From contig JARSSP010000047.1 of the NCBI GenBank assembly GCA_029624675.1, forward strand, positions 1 through 64,000: a DNA stretch of 64,000 nt. Reading direction: 5' to 3'. The position numbers and the translations under genes were made by a program. Positions 26,918 to 36,875 of the stretch are shown here, in pieces. The notes beneath the pieces are model-generated. The model had not been told where the DNA came from. It saw only the letters and a list, made by a program, of their open reading frames with translations, and made no database searches. The stretch comes from Candidatus Contendibacter sp. Its GTDB lineage: Bacteria > Pseudomonadota > Gammaproteobacteria > Competibacterales > Competibacteraceae. Each line of letters opens with the position of its first letter. Within the stretch, counting starts at the first letter, position 1.

Positions 26918-26980
26918 CGTCGAACGCGCAACCTCTTGCCGGTCAACGCGCGCCGCATTCGCGCCAGACCTGAGCGAAAA

Positions 26981-27976
26981 TCAGTCGACGCTTGGATAAA
27001 CGATTCGATGACATAGCGCCCCGTTCGGATTTCCGCTCAGTTCGACCAGGACGCGCGGCAGGTCGGCGAATGGGCTTTCGCCGCTGATCAATGCGTCCAG
27101 CGCGGGGTCATCCAGTAATTCCATCACCGTGGCCATACGTCGCTGATGATCCCAGCGCCCGCGCTGCGCGGTGGCGATAGGGCCGACTTGGGAACTCTGA
27201 ATCGTCAGCCGCCGGCTGTGAAACGCCTCGCCCAGCGGCAAACTGACCGGCCGCGCGCCGAACCAACTGGCTTCCATCACCGTCGCCTCGAAGCCGGCCA
27301 GGCCCAGCGCCGTCGTTAGACCGGCGGGCGAGCCGCTGGCATGAATCACCCGATCCTGTTCTCCTTCCGCCCGTTCCGGCAAGGCAAAACGGACGCCCAG
27401 GTGGTGGGCGATAGCTTCCCGGCGCGAGTCCACGTCCACCAGTTGCACCGTACAGCCCGGCAAACGGCCCGCCAGCCGGGCGATCAGGCAACCGACCACG
27501 CCCGCGCCGATCACCGTGATCCGGTCGCCCAGTCGAGGCGCGGCGTCCCACAACACATTGAGCGCGGTTTCCAGATTGGCCGCCAGCACCGCCCGCCCGG
27601 AAGGAATCGTCGGCGGAACCGGGGTCAGCGCCGCCACTGGAATCACGTAGCGGTCCTGATGCGGATAAAGACAAAATACGGTCAGCCCGCATAACGCGGC
27701 GGGACCAGCCTCGACCACGCCGACACTACAATAGCCATACTTGACCGGGACCGGAAACTCGCCTCGCTGGAACGGCGCGCGCATGGTTTGATATTGGCTA
27801 GGCGGCACTTCGCCGCGAAACACCAGGCTCTCGGTGCCGCGACTGATGCCGGAATATAGCGTCCGTACCCGCGCCTCGTCCGCGCTCGGCGGTTCCAGCC
27901 GTTCCACGCGAATTTCACCCCGACCCGGCGCCGCCAGCCAGAAAGCGCGCGCTGACTCAAGCTCACTGCTCATCAT
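26981..27976 (-). CDS. Zinc-type alcohol dehydrogenase-like (MDR family) protein
   Basis: About 331 residues. N-terminal GroES-like half (VRTLYSGISRGTESLVFRGEVP) and Rossmann half (ITVIGAGVVGCLIARLAG). The normal catalytic-zinc Cys of classical alcohol dehydrogenases is not evident (SGISRGTE in place of CGICGTD), as in several threonine-dehydrogenase-like proteins of this type. ATG at 27976 is used; adjacent ATG and TTG alternatives change little. It stands back to back with the CDP-alcohol phosphotransferase, and such trios occur in uncharacterised lipid/pterin-associated clusters. Reaction unknown. Confidence 0.7.
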   Translation of the reverse strand: MMSSELESARAFWLAAPGRGEIRVERLEPPSADEARVRTLYSGISRGTESLVFRGEVPPSQYQTMRAPFQRGEFPVPVKYGYCSVGVVEAGPAALCGLTVFCLYPHQDRYVIPVAALTPVPPTIPSGRAVLAANLETALNVLWDAAPRLGDRITVIGAGVVGCLIARLAGRLPGCTVQLVDVDSRREAIAHHLGVRFALPERAEGEQDRVIHASGSPAGLTTALGLAGFEATVMEASWFGARPVSLPLGEAFHSRRLTIQSSQVGPIATAQRGRWDHQRRMATVMELLDDPALDALISGESPFADLPRVLVELSGNPNGALCHRIVYPSVD

Positions 27977-28012
27977 CAACCCCGATTACCGCTGATCCAT
28001 TCACCGATACCG

Positions 28013-28756
28013 ATGAATCTCTTAACCGCGTCCCCACTGCGACCGCTCGTCTTCAACACCCTCTTCCACTTTGCCGCTGCGTTGCCGCTGGTGGCGGGGC
28101 TGGCGTGGGTCCTGACCGAAACCTTCCAGTTGTCCCCCCACTACGTCCTCCAAACCCTCGCCGTCTTCGCCGGCCTGCTGCTAGCCCTGCTGCCGTTCCT
28201 ACCCCAGCATCGGCCCTTGCAACGGTTTGGCGCGGCCAACGACGTCACCCTGCTGCGCGCCGGTATCGCCGCCCTGGCCGCTGGGCTGATCGGCCAGGCG
28301 GAACCGCCGCCGGGACTGGCCTGGACGCTGGCCGCGCTGGCTGGCGTGGCGCTGCTATTCGACGGCGTGGATGGCTGGCTGGCACGGCGCGGTGGCTGGC
28401 AAAGTCCGTTCGGCGCCCGGTTTGACCTGGAGGTGGACGCCTTTCTCATCCTGGTCCTGGCGGCGCTGGTCTATCAGACCGACAAGGCCGGCGGCTGGGT
28501 GCTGCTGTCGGGCGCGCTGCGCTATGGCTTCATCGCGCTGGGCTACGCCCTGCCTTGGCTGCGTCAGCCATTGCCGCCGCGCCGGCGCCGCCAAACCGTC
28601 TGCGTGATTCAGACCGCCGCGCTGATCTTGTGCTTGCTTCCACCGTTGACGCCGCCATGGACCACGCTGCTGGCGGCCGGCGCGCTGGCGCTGTTGACGC
28701 TGTCCTTCACGGTGGACACGATCTGGCTGGCTCGTCACGCGCCTCCACCCAAGTGA
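28013..28756 (+). CDS. CDP-alcohol phosphatidyltransferase family protein
   Basis: 247 residues, multi-spanning membrane enzyme. The catalytic signature D-x2-D-G-x2-A-R-x8-G-x3-D-x3-D is complete in FDGVDGWLARRGGWQSPFGARFDLEVD (contains all four Asp). It transfers a phosphatidyl or similar group from a CDP-linked donor to an alcohol. Its 3' end overlaps the convergent sulfatase-like gene by 22 bp. Acceptor unknown; not a close match in context to pgsA or pssA. Confidence 0.88.
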   Translation: MNLLTASPLRPLVFNTLFHFAAALPLVAGLAWVLTETFQLSPHYVLQTLAVFAGLLLALLPFLPQHRPLQRFGAANDVTLLRAGIAALAAGLIGQAEPPPGLAWTLAALAGVALLFDGVDGWLARRGGWQSPFGARFDLEVDAFLILVLAALVYQTDKAGGWVLLSGALRYGFIALGYALPWLRQPLPPRRRRQTVCVIQTAALILCLLPPLTPPWTTLLAAGALALLTLSFTVDTIWLARHAPPPK

Positions 28757-30396
28757 GGGATAACAGACGGTGGATCGTTCAGCACCCGCAACAGCAACAA
28801 TCCCAGCTCGCCGATACCGCCCAGCGCCGCCGGCCCCGGCGTCATGCCCACTTGGAAGCCCACCGCCTGAAACGCGCCGATCAACCCCGGATCGCGCGAG
28901 AACACATGAACCGGAACCTGCCACGAAATCTCGCGCCCGCCGACGATGGCCGGCGGCTGATGATCGCCCAGAACCACGAACAGCGCGTTCGCCGGGGCGT
29001 GTTGGCGCAGATAGCCACCCAGCACCGCCAGGTTGTAACGGACGCTTTCGACATAGGCGGCGGCCAACGCCGCGCCGTCCAACCGCTCGTTCAGCCCCAC
29101 TTCGCCCGCCGCGGCGGACGCGGTCAGCCGGGTATCGAACCGGTTCCAGTCCGCCTCGTAGGGCGGGATCGGCGCGAACGGCGCATGGCTATTGATGGTG
29201 GGAAAAAACACGAACAGCGGCGGCCGGCCGGCCAGTCGCACCTCGGTGCGATCCAATCGGTACAGGCTGTACTGGTCGGGAATGACCCAGCCCCCGTAAG
29301 CGGGACCCCGATACTCCAGCCGCTCGGCGTTCAGAATTTGGTCGAAGCCGTAGAATCGCCCCTCCGGCCAGGCGTGCCGCAGTCCCGGCATCAACGCCAC
29401 GCAGCGGTAGCCGGCGGCGGCGAACCGGCTGACCAGGGTCGGTCGGCTGGAGGCCAGCAGGTCATAATAATCCCCCTGGTCGGCGATGCGCAGTCCAGAC
29501 AGCAGGCTGGAATGCGCCAGCCAGGACAACCCGCCGAACGTGCTGGACTCGACCCGCGCCGAGGCCATCCGCCAGCCAGCGTCGGTCAGCGACCGCTCCA
29601 AGGCGGCGAAATCGCCAGCCAGCGGCGCGGCAAAGCGGGGATCGTCGAACACCAGCGCACCCTGCGACTCGAAAAAAATCACGAAGACATCACCCCGCCC
29701 CATCCGGCCCAGGTTCGAAGCGGGCAGCGGCGGCTGAACCGCGATCCAGCGGTCGTCCCGAAACACGGTCGCGGCCAGTACCCCCTCCACCTGCTCGGCC
29801 AGCATGGCGGTCACCGGCAACGCGAACAAGGTATCGGTCGACAGGTGGGGATTCAGACGACCAGCGCCGTATAGCACCAGCAGCGTCAGGGCCAGGACGC
29901 CCACCGCGTGCCGGACGAGAGGGCGGACCAGCGCGGCGATGACAGCGCCGACCGCCCAGCGCAAGACGGCGAACAGCGCGGCCAGCGACGCCAGCAGCGC
30001 CACGCCGCCCAGCGCCACTCGCCAGCCCGCCACCCGATCTAGCAACAAAGCCGCCACCGCTGGGACATGTTGGCTGTCCCAGTACAAATGGATGGAACGC
30101 CCCATCAGGGCCGGCGCGGTGACATCCAGATACCGTCCCAGCGTCAGGACGACGAATGTCGCCAAAACCGCGCTGCGCCACCCACGCCCCAGCGGACCGC
30201 GCCAAGACGTGGCCAGAACCAACCCCAACAGTAGCGCCGCCAGTTCGACGGACAGTTCGGGAACCCAGCGCACCCCGACCGTCGGCCAACGGTTCTGGAA
30301 CGTCAGCGCCGAGTTGAGGATGAACAACGCCACCAATCCGCCAAGTGTACTCGTCGTTCCTTGGCGAATTAGGCGCCTCATGTCAGCCGCTTTCAT
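28735..30396 (-). CDS. Membrane sulfatase/LTA-synthase-like protein
   Basis: 553 residues. Four to five N-terminal membrane helices (to about residue 195) precede a periplasmic alkaline-phosphatase-superfamily domain: VFVIFFESQGA, STFGGLSWLAHSSLLSG with the likely Thr/Ser nucleophile, NSHAPFAP and VVLGDHQPP metal-binding segments. This is the architecture of lipoteichoic-acid synthase-like and phosphoethanolamine/phosphoglycerol transferases. Start taken at ATG 30396; ATG 30381 is an alternative, and the longer open frame runs into the upstream Sel1 gene. With the neighbouring CDP-alcohol enzyme it suggests envelope lipid or polysaccharide decoration. Confidence 0.75.
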   Translation of the reverse strand: MKAADMRRLIRQGTTSTLGGLVALFILNSALTFQNRWPTVGVRWVPELSVELAALLLGLVLATSWRGPLGRGWRSAVLATFVVLTLGRYLDVTAPALMGRSIHLYWDSQHVPAVAALLLDRVAGWRVALGGVALLASLAALFAVLRWAVGAVIAALVRPLVRHAVGVLALTLLVLYGAGRLNPHLSTDTLFALPVTAMLAEQVEGVLAATVFRDDRWIAVQPPLPASNLGRMGRGDVFVIFFESQGALVFDDPRFAAPLAGDFAALERSLTDAGWRMASARVESSTFGGLSWLAHSSLLSGLRIADQGDYYDLLASSRPTLVSRFAAAGYRCVALMPGLRHAWPEGRFYGFDQILNAERLEYRGPAYGGWVIPDQYSLYRLDRTEVRLAGRPPLFVFFPTINSHAPFAPIPPYEADWNRFDTRLTASAAAGEVGLNERLDGAALAAAYVESVRYNLAVLGGYLRQHAPANALFVVLGDHQPPAIVGGREISWQVPVHVFSRDPGLIGAFQAVGFQVGMTPGPAALGGIGELGLLLLRVLNDPPSVIPHLGGGA

Positions 30397-30422
30397 TTTA
30401 AAGGCGTTTTTGGTCAGCCTCC

Positions 30423-32537
30423 TCAGTGGGGCCTCGACACTTGGGAATTGCTCACTTGCCATTCGCGGGCCAGTTGTCGAGCGCGAGCCAGATCGATCTC
30501 GCTCATCTGCTTGGCGATGGCATCCAACGGTTGGGCCGCGCCCACGTAGCCGCCGGACACAGCCAAACTCAACCACTGATGGGCCTTGACCAAATCCTGC
30601 ACCACCCCCCGACCGGCGCCGTGCAGCATCCCCAGCCCATACTGGGCCAGTACCAAACCGTTGTCGGCGGCCCGCTCGAACCAATGAAGCGCCTGCGGAT
30701 CGTCACGAGGCAAGCCACGTCCCGTCGCGTAGCCGAGCGCCAGCATCAACTGAGCCAGCGGCAGATTTTGCTCGGCCGCCTTGCGGTACCAGGCGACGGC
30801 CTGCGCCGGATCGCGCGGCAATCCGCCCCGTCCGTCCGCGTACATCAGTCCGAGATTCAACTGAGCTTGCGGCAAATTTTGCTCGGCTGCCTTGCGATAC
30901 CAGCTCGCGGTCTGCACCTCGTCGCGCGGCGCGCCCCGACCGGAGGCGTACAACACCCCCAGATTGAATCCCGCCACGACATCACCCTGTTGGGCCGCCT
31001 CACGAAACCAACGCAATGCTTGCCGGTCATCTCGGGTCACACCGATCCCCTCGGCATAGAGCGCCGCCAAGCGAAACTGGCTGACGGCATGGCCCCGCTC
31101 CGCCGCCTTGCGATACCATTCCGCCGCCAAGCCGTCGTCGTGCGCCACGAACTCGCCGCTGGCGTAAAACCCTGCCAGCCGGTAGCACGCCTCGACATGA
31201 CCCTGTTCCGCCGCCTTGCGCAACCAGCTCAGTCCAGCCTGGTCGTTGCGTGGCGCGCCGCGACCCGCCAACAGCCGCTCCGCCAACGCAAATTGCGCCT
31301 CGGGGTGGCCGCCCGCCGCCGCTAGACCCAACAACTGCATCCCCTTGGCTTCGTCAAGCACCACTCCACGGCCATTCAAATAACCGTTGGCCAGATCCAG
31401 TTGCGCTATCGACAGGTTCTGATCGGCCGCGCGCCGCAGCCATTGCAAAGCTTCCAGCTCGTTGCGCGCCGTGCCGCGCCCATCCGTCAACATCCGCCCC
31501 AGGGAATATTGCGCCAAGGCTTCACCTTGCTCGGCGGCCAATCGGTACCACTTCACCGCTTCCCCGTCGTCGCGGGGAACACCCTGGCCATCGGCGTACA
31601 ACCGACCCAGATTCACCTGGGCCAGGGTCAACCCTCGATCGGCGGCCTTGCGGAACCAGCGCGCCGCCTCCTCGGCGCTGGCGGGCGCGCCCCGACCGGC
31701 CAGCAATCGCACGGCCAGATTGTACTGAGCCTCGACATGACCCTGCTCCGCCGCCTTGCGATACCAAAGTACTGCGTCCCGATCGCTGGCCACGGTCACG
31801 CCGCGGCCGGCGGCGTACATCGCCCCCAGGTTGAACTGGGCACCGGCATGACCCTGCTCCGCCGCTCGCTGGTACCATTGCACGGCTTCCTTGTCGTCGC
31901 GCGACACCCCGCGCCCGCTGGCGTAAAAATTTCCCAGCTCGAACTGGGCGCCGGCATGGCCCTTCTCCGCCGCTCGCCGATAACCGTTGGCGGCCTCCGA
32001 CTCATCCCGGCCCACGCCCTGACCGGTCGCATACTTGCCCGCCAGGATATACAACGCTTCGGCATTGCCCCGTTCCGCCGCCTTGCGCAACCAGAATAGC
32101 GCTTCCTTTTCGCTGGAAGCGGCGCTGGGGTCGGCGGCGAACAGGACCCCGAGCTGGAGTTGGGCGTCGGTATTCCCTTGCACGGCCGCCTTGCGCAGCC
32201 ACTCGACAGCGCTGCGCGAATTTTGCCCAACGCCCTGACCGCGCAGGTACATCTGTCCGACCATGGCCTGGGCGCGGGGATCGCCCTTCTTGGCCCACTC
32301 CATGTACTCCTGAAACGCCTTGGCGTAATCGCCGCGTTGGTAGGCCTCGGCGGCGCTGTCGACGGCGGCATTGGGCGAAACCGGACGAACGCTGCCGTAA
32401 TGCCACTCGCCGGCTTCGTCCTGCCACTTTTTGACGCCCGACTCGGCCGGTTTCTTGGCATTCGGCCCGACCGGTGGAGCAGCGGCCCAAACCACGCCCG
32501 TCAGAAGAATCGCCAACCACAACGCCTGCTTGCGCAT
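30423..32537 (-). CDS. Secreted Sel1-like (SLR) repeat protein
   Basis: 704 residues from the ATG at 32537, which has GGAGG upstream and opens a signal peptide (MRKQALWLAILLTGVVWAAA). The rest is a solenoid of 16 Sel1 repeats of about 36 residues (consensus A.QFNLG.LYA.GRGV..D...A..WYRKAAEQG), with a degenerate 17th at the end. SLR proteins act as scaffolds in signalling and secretion. It lies 27 bp upstream of the sulfatase-like gene on the same strand and is divergent from the ter cluster with a 185-bp gap. Confidence 0.85.
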   Translation of the reverse strand: MRKQALWLAILLTGVVWAAAPPVGPNAKKPAESGVKKWQDEAGEWHYGSVRPVSPNAAVDSAAEAYQRGDYAKAFQEYMEWAKKGDPRAQAMVGQMYLRGQGVGQNSRSAVEWLRKAAVQGNTDAQLQLGVLFAADPSAASSEKEALFWLRKAAERGNAEALYILAGKYATGQGVGRDESEAANGYRRAAEKGHAGAQFELGNFYASGRGVSRDDKEAVQWYQRAAEQGHAGAQFNLGAMYAAGRGVTVASDRDAVLWYRKAAEQGHVEAQYNLAVRLLAGRGAPASAEEAARWFRKAADRGLTLAQVNLGRLYADGQGVPRDDGEAVKWYRLAAEQGEALAQYSLGRMLTDGRGTARNELEALQWLRRAADQNLSIAQLDLANGYLNGRGVVLDEAKGMQLLGLAAAGGHPEAQFALAERLLAGRGAPRNDQAGLSWLRKAAEQGHVEACYRLAGFYASGEFVAHDDGLAAEWYRKAAERGHAVSQFRLAALYAEGIGVTRDDRQALRWFREAAQQGDVVAGFNLGVLYASGRGAPRDEVQTASWYRKAAEQNLPQAQLNLGLMYADGRGGLPRDPAQAVAWYRKAAEQNLPLAQLMLALGYATGRGLPRDDPQALHWFERAADNGLVLAQYGLGMLHGAGRGVVQDLVKAHQWLSLAVSGGYVGAAQPLDAIAKQMSEIDLARARQLAREWQVSNSQVSRPH

Positions 32538-32722
32538 GACCGCCTCCGCCCAACTTGAATTTCCCGCATCCGTCGTCATTTAATTATGGATAGCAACCAT
32601 CACCCATCTCGCTACCGACCAATTTCGAGGCGGCGCCCCAGACCACCGTCACCATCTACACTATCCTAAACAGCGCTGCATCATCCAACCCCCATTTTAT
32701 CCCAGCAACCGAGGAAATCCGC

Positions 32723-33325
32723 ATGGCCATCAATCTGCAAAAGGGACAGCGTATCAGCCTGGAAAAGGAAGCGGGACGCAGCCTAAACCGGGTCGTCATG
32801 GGGCTGGGCTGGGGCATGAAGCAGGTCCAATCCCGTGGCTTTCTCGGCTTCGGCGGCGGCGTCCGCCAGGAAGCCGTGGACCTGGACGCCTCCTGCTTGC
32901 TGTTCGACACCGGCGGCAATCTGGTGGATACGGTCTGGTTTCGACAACTGGAAAGCCGCTGTGGCTCCATTCGCCATAGTGGCGATGATCGCGCTGGCGG
33001 CGGCGAGGCCGGCGCGGAGAACGAGCGCATCGCCATCGAGCTGAACCGGGTGCCCGCCACGGTGCAAACCCTGATCTTCACCGTCAATAGCTTCAGCGGC
33101 GAAGGCTTCGCCGGAATTCCCAGTGCCTTTTGCCGGATCGTGGACGACGCCAACGGCGGCGAAATCGCCCGCTTCGATCTGTCGTTGGAAGGTGGCACGC
33201 ATACCGGCCTGATCATGACCAAGCTGTATCGCCACAACGGCGAGTGGAAGATGCACGCGCTCGGCGAACACGCCAGCGGTCGCACCTTCCACGATCTGCT
33301 GCCGGCGATCCGACCCCATCTGTAA
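32723..33325 (+). CDS. TerD-domain protein, TerZ-like
   Basis: 200 residues of the TerD family (MAINLQKGQRISLEKEAGRSLNRVVMGLGWGMK) with Asp-rich Ca2+-site segments (VDLDASCLLFDTGGNLVDTVWF, SGDDRAGGGEAG) and the C-terminal KLYRHNGEWKMHALGEH. An insertion between strands (VQSRGFLGFGGGVRQEA) and a modified C-terminus separate it from TerD and TerE and resemble TerZ. First gene of the ter cluster; GAGGAAA precedes the ATG. Confidence 0.8.
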   Translation: MAINLQKGQRISLEKEAGRSLNRVVMGLGWGMKQVQSRGFLGFGGGVRQEAVDLDASCLLFDTGGNLVDTVWFRQLESRCGSIRHSGDDRAGGGEAGAENERIAIELNRVPATVQTLIFTVNSFSGEGFAGIPSAFCRIVDDANGGEIARFDLSLEGGTHTGLIMTKLYRHNGEWKMHALGEHASGRTFHDLLPAIRPHL

Positions 33326-33344
33326 ATTCGCCGAAGGAGGCGTC

Positions 33345-34571
33345 ATGGACCTGCAACCCGGCCAAAACATCTCGCTCACCCAGCGTCAGCCAGCGCCGGC
33401 CACCATCGAAATCGCGCTCGCCTGGGAACCGACGAACACGGCGCTGGCGATCGATTCCAGCGCCTTTGCCCTGACCGGTCAGGGCAAGGTGCGCGACGAC
33501 GGCGACTTCGTCTTCTACAATCAGCCGGCGTTGGCCGGTGGCGGCATCCAGCGCGCCGGCGACGGCCGCGCCTTCGCGGTCACCCTCACCGCATTGCCGG
33601 CGGCTATCGAGCGCGTGGTCATCGCCCTAACCATCGATCAGGGGCGGCGGCGCGGCCAATCCTTCGGTCAACTGAACCAGGTCCGGGCGGAAATCCGCGA
33701 CGCTGGCAGCCAGGCGGTGCTGGCCGCTTTCCCGCTGAGCACCAAGATGATGGCGGAAACCGCGCTGATCGTCGGCGAACTGTACCGACGCAACGCGGAA
33801 TGGAAATTCCGTGCCGTCGGCCAAGGCTTCGTCGGCGGATTGGCGCCGCTGGCCCGGCAATACGGGGTGGACGTGGCCGACGATCCCGACACGGCCGAGC
33901 CGCCACCGCCACCCGCGGCTCAACCCGCGCCCGCGTCGCCACCCGCCGCCCCGGCCAAGCCGATCCGGCTGGAGAAGATCACCCTGGAGAAGAAAGGCAG
34001 CAGCATCTCGCTGGAAAAGAAAAACCAGGGTTTCGGCGAAATTGTGGTCAATCTCAACTGGAACCAGGGCGGCGGCGGCAAGGGCTTCTTCGGCCGACTG
34101 ACCAGCCGCAAGGTGGACCTCGACCTTGGCTGCCTGTTCAAGCTGCGCGATGGCCGGGCGGGGGCGGTGCAAGCCCTGGGCAACAGCTTTGGCAGCCTGC
34201 AACAACCGCCCTATATCCAACTCATGGGCGATGACCGGTCTGGAGCCAGCGCCGCTGGCGAGTTTCTGCGCATCAACGGCCGCCACTGGGACGAACTGGA
34301 TCGCCTCGTGGCCTTCGCCCTGATCTACAAGGGCGCCCCCAACTGGTCGGAAACCGACGCGGTGGTCACGATCCAGACGCCCGACCAGCCGACCCTGGAA
34401 ATCCGTCTGGACAGCCATCGCAACGACCAGCGCATGTGCGCGCTGGTGTTGTTGGAGAACCAGGGCGGCAATATCAAGGTCACAAAGCTGGTCGAATATT
34501 TCCAGGATCACCGGTATCTGGATCAGGCCTACCATTTTGGCCTGCGCTGGGTCGCCGGGTCCAAGGATTAG
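33345..34571 (+). CDS. TerA-like protein (TerD domain plus TerA C-terminal domain)
   Basis: 408 residues. N-terminal TerD domain (1-180; DDGDFVFYNQPALAGGGI and GELYRRNAEWKFRAVGQGFVGGLAPLARQYGV), a Pro/Ala-rich linker (about 185-210), then a second domain (RLEKITLEKKGSSISLEKK..VVNLNWN) resembling the TerA C-terminus. AAGGAGG precedes the ATG, 19 bp after the TerZ-like gene. TerA-type proteins are cytoplasmic partners of the TerC membrane protein in tellurite and phage-resistance associated Ter systems. Confidence 0.75.
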   Translation: MDLQPGQNISLTQRQPAPATIEIALAWEPTNTALAIDSSAFALTGQGKVRDDGDFVFYNQPALAGGGIQRAGDGRAFAVTLTALPAAIERVVIALTIDQGRRRGQSFGQLNQVRAEIRDAGSQAVLAAFPLSTKMMAETALIVGELYRRNAEWKFRAVGQGFVGGLAPLARQYGVDVADDPDTAEPPPPPAAQPAPASPPAAPAKPIRLEKITLEKKGSSISLEKKNQGFGEIVVNLNWNQGGGGKGFFGRLTSRKVDLDLGCLFKLRDGRAGAVQALGNSFGSLQQPPYIQLMGDDRSGASAAGEFLRINGRHWDELDRLVAFALIYKGAPNWSETDAVVTIQTPDQPTLEIRLDSHRNDQRMCALVLLENQGGNIKVTKLVEYFQDHRYLDQAYHFGLRWVAGSKD

Positions 34572-34614
34572 TTTTTTTCAATCCATCTCGATAACTTTTG
34601 GAGGGAATGCCCAC

Positions 34615-35070
34615 ATGGCTCTTGAATGGTTAAAGCAGCGTTATAGCGAAGTCTCCGCCAGCCTGAAAACCGAGGTCGCCAAGTTCAAAAACAAAAGCTT
34701 CCTGGAAGCGGTAGTGGCCGGCTGCGCGCTGGTGGCCCACGCCGACGGCGTGATCCGACCCGAGGAAAAGCAGAAGATGATGGGCTTTCTGCGCAATTCC
34801 GAGGTTCTGTCCGTCTTCGGCACCGACGAGATCATCGCCATCTTCGACAAATACGCCAAGCAGTTTGAGTTCGACTATCAGATCGGTCAAGCTAGCGCCC
34901 TGCAGGCGGTCGCCAAGGTCAAGGACAAGGAGGCCGAGGCGCGATTGATGGTACGGGTCTGCTGCGCCGTCGGGGCCGCCGATGGTGATTTCGATGAGAA
35001 GGAGAAAACCGTGGTGCGCAAGATCTGCGCTGAATTGGGTCTGAATCCCAAAGACTTCGATCTAGCCTGA
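34615..35070 (+). CDS. terB: TerB-like tellurite resistance protein
   Basis: 151 residues, all-alpha. Characteristic segments KSFLEAVVAGCALVAHADGVIRPEEKQKMM and CAVGAADGDFDEKEKTVVRKICAELGL carry the repeated acidic A.ADG...EE motif of the TerB domain, which binds metals. GGAGGGAA lies upstream of the ATG at 34615; the frame extends upstream into the TerA-like gene and was trimmed. terC follows within 20 bp. Confidence 0.88.
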   Translation: MALEWLKQRYSEVSASLKTEVAKFKNKSFLEAVVAGCALVAHADGVIRPEEKQKMMGFLRNSEVLSVFGTDEIIAIFDKYAKQFEFDYQIGQASALQAVAKVKDKEAEARLMVRVCCAVGAADGDFDEKEKTVVRKICAELGLNPKDFDLA

Positions 35071-35084
35071 GCGTGCGCGGCAAC

Positions 35085-36134
35085 ATGGAACATCACTTCG
35101 GTTTTCCGCTGGAGACTGTCGCCATCTTCGTGGTGGTGGTCATCTTCTCGGTGTGGCTGGATCTGCGGATGCACAAGGACAGCGAGGACATCAGCATCCC
35201 CAACGCCCTCGCGTGGTCGCTGTTCTGGATTTTCCTGGCCATCGCGTTCTTCTTCTACCTCAAGGTGCATCACGGCGACGAATTCGCCGATCTGTTCCTC
35301 GCCGGCTACATCCTGGAAAAATCGCTGTCGGTGGACAACCTGATGGTGTTCGTCGCCATCTTCGCCTCGTTTGGCATCAAGGGCGCCCTCCAGCACCGGG
35401 TGTTGTACTTCGGCATCCTGGGCGCGGTGGTTTTTCGGATGCTGTTCATCGCTTTCGGCACCACGCTGTTCGGGCTGAGCACCTGGATCGAGTTCGTGTT
35501 CGCCGCCATCGTGGCCTGGACCGGCTGGAAAATGCTGAGCGGCATCGGCGAGGACAAGGACATCGAGGACTACTCCGATCACTGGTCGGTGCGGCTGACC
35601 CAGAAACTGGTGCCGATCTTTCCCCGCCTGCACGGTCATCATTTCGTGGTCAGTCACGGCCACGTCAAGACTGTGGTCGAACAGGATTCCAGCCTCACGG
35701 TGGCGCGCGAGGCCACGGTGTACGCCACGCCGATGCTGCTCTGTCTGGTCTGCATCGAGGTGTCCGACATCATCTTCGCCTTCGACTCGGTGCCGGCGGT
35801 GATCGCCGTCACCCGCGAACCGCTGCTGGTCTACTCGGCGGTGATCTTCGCCATCCTCGGTCTGCGCTCGCTGTATTTCGTGCTGGCGGCGGCGCAGAAA
35901 TATCTGGTCCATCTGGACAAGGCGGTGGCGGCACTGCTGTTCTTCATCGCCTTCAAGCTGGCGCTGCAAGCCTCCAACCACCTGTTCCACTGGCCCGGCT
36001 GGGAAATTTCCGCCAACCTTAGCCTGATGATCATCCTTGGCACGCTGGCGGTGGGTGTGATCGCCTCGCTGCTGCTGCCCCAAAAGGAAGAGGCGGAGGA
36101 GGAACGCGCGGCGCAACCGGAAAAATCGGAATGA
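35085..36134 (+). CDS. terC: TerC integral membrane protein
   Basis: 349 residues with about eight to nine membrane helices. Diagnostic TerC features are [21 protein letters not shown] in the first half and [33 protein letters not shown] in the second, each containing the conserved acidic residues within helices. The C-terminus is highly charged ([16 protein letters not shown]). ATG at 35085 preferred over GTG at 35073. Proposed to anchor TerA/B/D/E/Z proteins at the membrane; related proteins export Mn2+. Confidence 0.93.
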   Translation: MEHHFGFPLETVAIFVVVVIFSVWLDLRMHKDSEDISIPNALAWSLFWIFLAIAFFFYLKVHHGDEFADLFLAGYILEKSLSVDNLMVFVAIFASFGIKGALQHRVLYFGILGAVVFRMLFIAFGTTLFGLSTWIEFVFAAIVAWTGWKMLSGIGEDKDIEDYSDHWSVRLTQKLVPIFPRLHGHHFVVSHGHVKTVVEQDSSLTVAREATVYATPMLLCLVCIEVSDIIFAFDSVPAVIAVTREPLLVYSAVIFAILGLRSLYFVLAAAQKYLVHLDKAVAALLFFIAFKLALQASNHLFHWPGWEISANLSLMIILGTLAVGVIASLLLPQKEEAEEERAAQPEKSE

Positions 36135-36243
36135 TCGCCGCAGGCCTTTGACTTCGCTAAGTCCATGCGGGCCGGACGGGCCAAATCTCCAGCCAGTCCG
36201 CCCGCTTCACTCTCAACCATTTAAATCTAGGGAGAACGAACCC

Positions 36244-36822
36244 ATGGCTATTTCCCTCAACAAAGGCGAGCGGCTGTCGCTGGGCAAGGAAGCGCCGAAT
36301 CTCAAGAAGGTGCTGGTCGGGCTGGGTTGGGACGCCCGCGCCACCGACGGCACGGATTTTGACCTGGACGCCTCGGCCTTCCTGCTCGATGCCAGCGGCA
36401 AGGCGCGCTCCGACGCCGACTTCATTTTCTACAACCAGTTGAAATCGACCTGCGGCTCGGTGCAGCACACCGGCGACAATCGCACCGGCGCTGGCGAGGG
36501 TGACGACGAGGCGCTCATGGTGGACTTGCCCCGCGTCCCGGCGGACGTACAGAAAATCGCCTTCACCGTGACCATCCACGACGCCGACGCCCGCCGGCAA
36601 AACTTCGGCCAGGTCAGCAACGCCTACATTCGGCTGGTCAACGCCGAAACCAACGCCGAAGTCGCCCGTTACGACTTGGCCGAGGACGCCTCGACCGAGA
36701 CCGCGATGATCTTCGGCGAACTGTACCGGCACGGCGGCGAGTGGAAGTTCACTGCGGTCGGCCAGGGTTACGCCGGCGGATTGGCGGCCATGTGTCGGCA
36801 ATACGGCATCAACATCGGCTAA
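36244..36822 (+). CDS. terD: TerD-family Ca2+-binding stress protein (TerD)
   Basis: 192 residues, the canonical TerD length and sequence: [32 protein letters not shown], then [43 protein letters not shown] (Ca2+-binding loops) and [23 protein letters not shown]. Starts after a 109-bp gap behind terC. Very similar in sequence to the next gene. Confidence 0.9.
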   Translation: MAISLNKGERLSLGKEAPNLKKVLVGLGWDARATDGTDFDLDASAFLLDASGKARSDADFIFYNQLKSTCGSVQHTGDNRTGAGEGDDEALMVDLPRVPADVQKIAFTVTIHDADARRQNFGQVSNAYIRLVNAETNAEVARYDLAEDASTETAMIFGELYRHGGEWKFTAVGQGYAGGLAAMCRQYGINIG

Positions 36823-36875
36823 TTCATCGGTCCACTTCCCGATTCATCCTCGACAACGAGAAAGGAGCATCCGCG

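Noticed and set aside
30500..32400. Regularly spaced ~108-bp repeats
   Set aside because: They correspond to 36-residue Sel1 repeats, diverged in DNA sequence and in one open frame.
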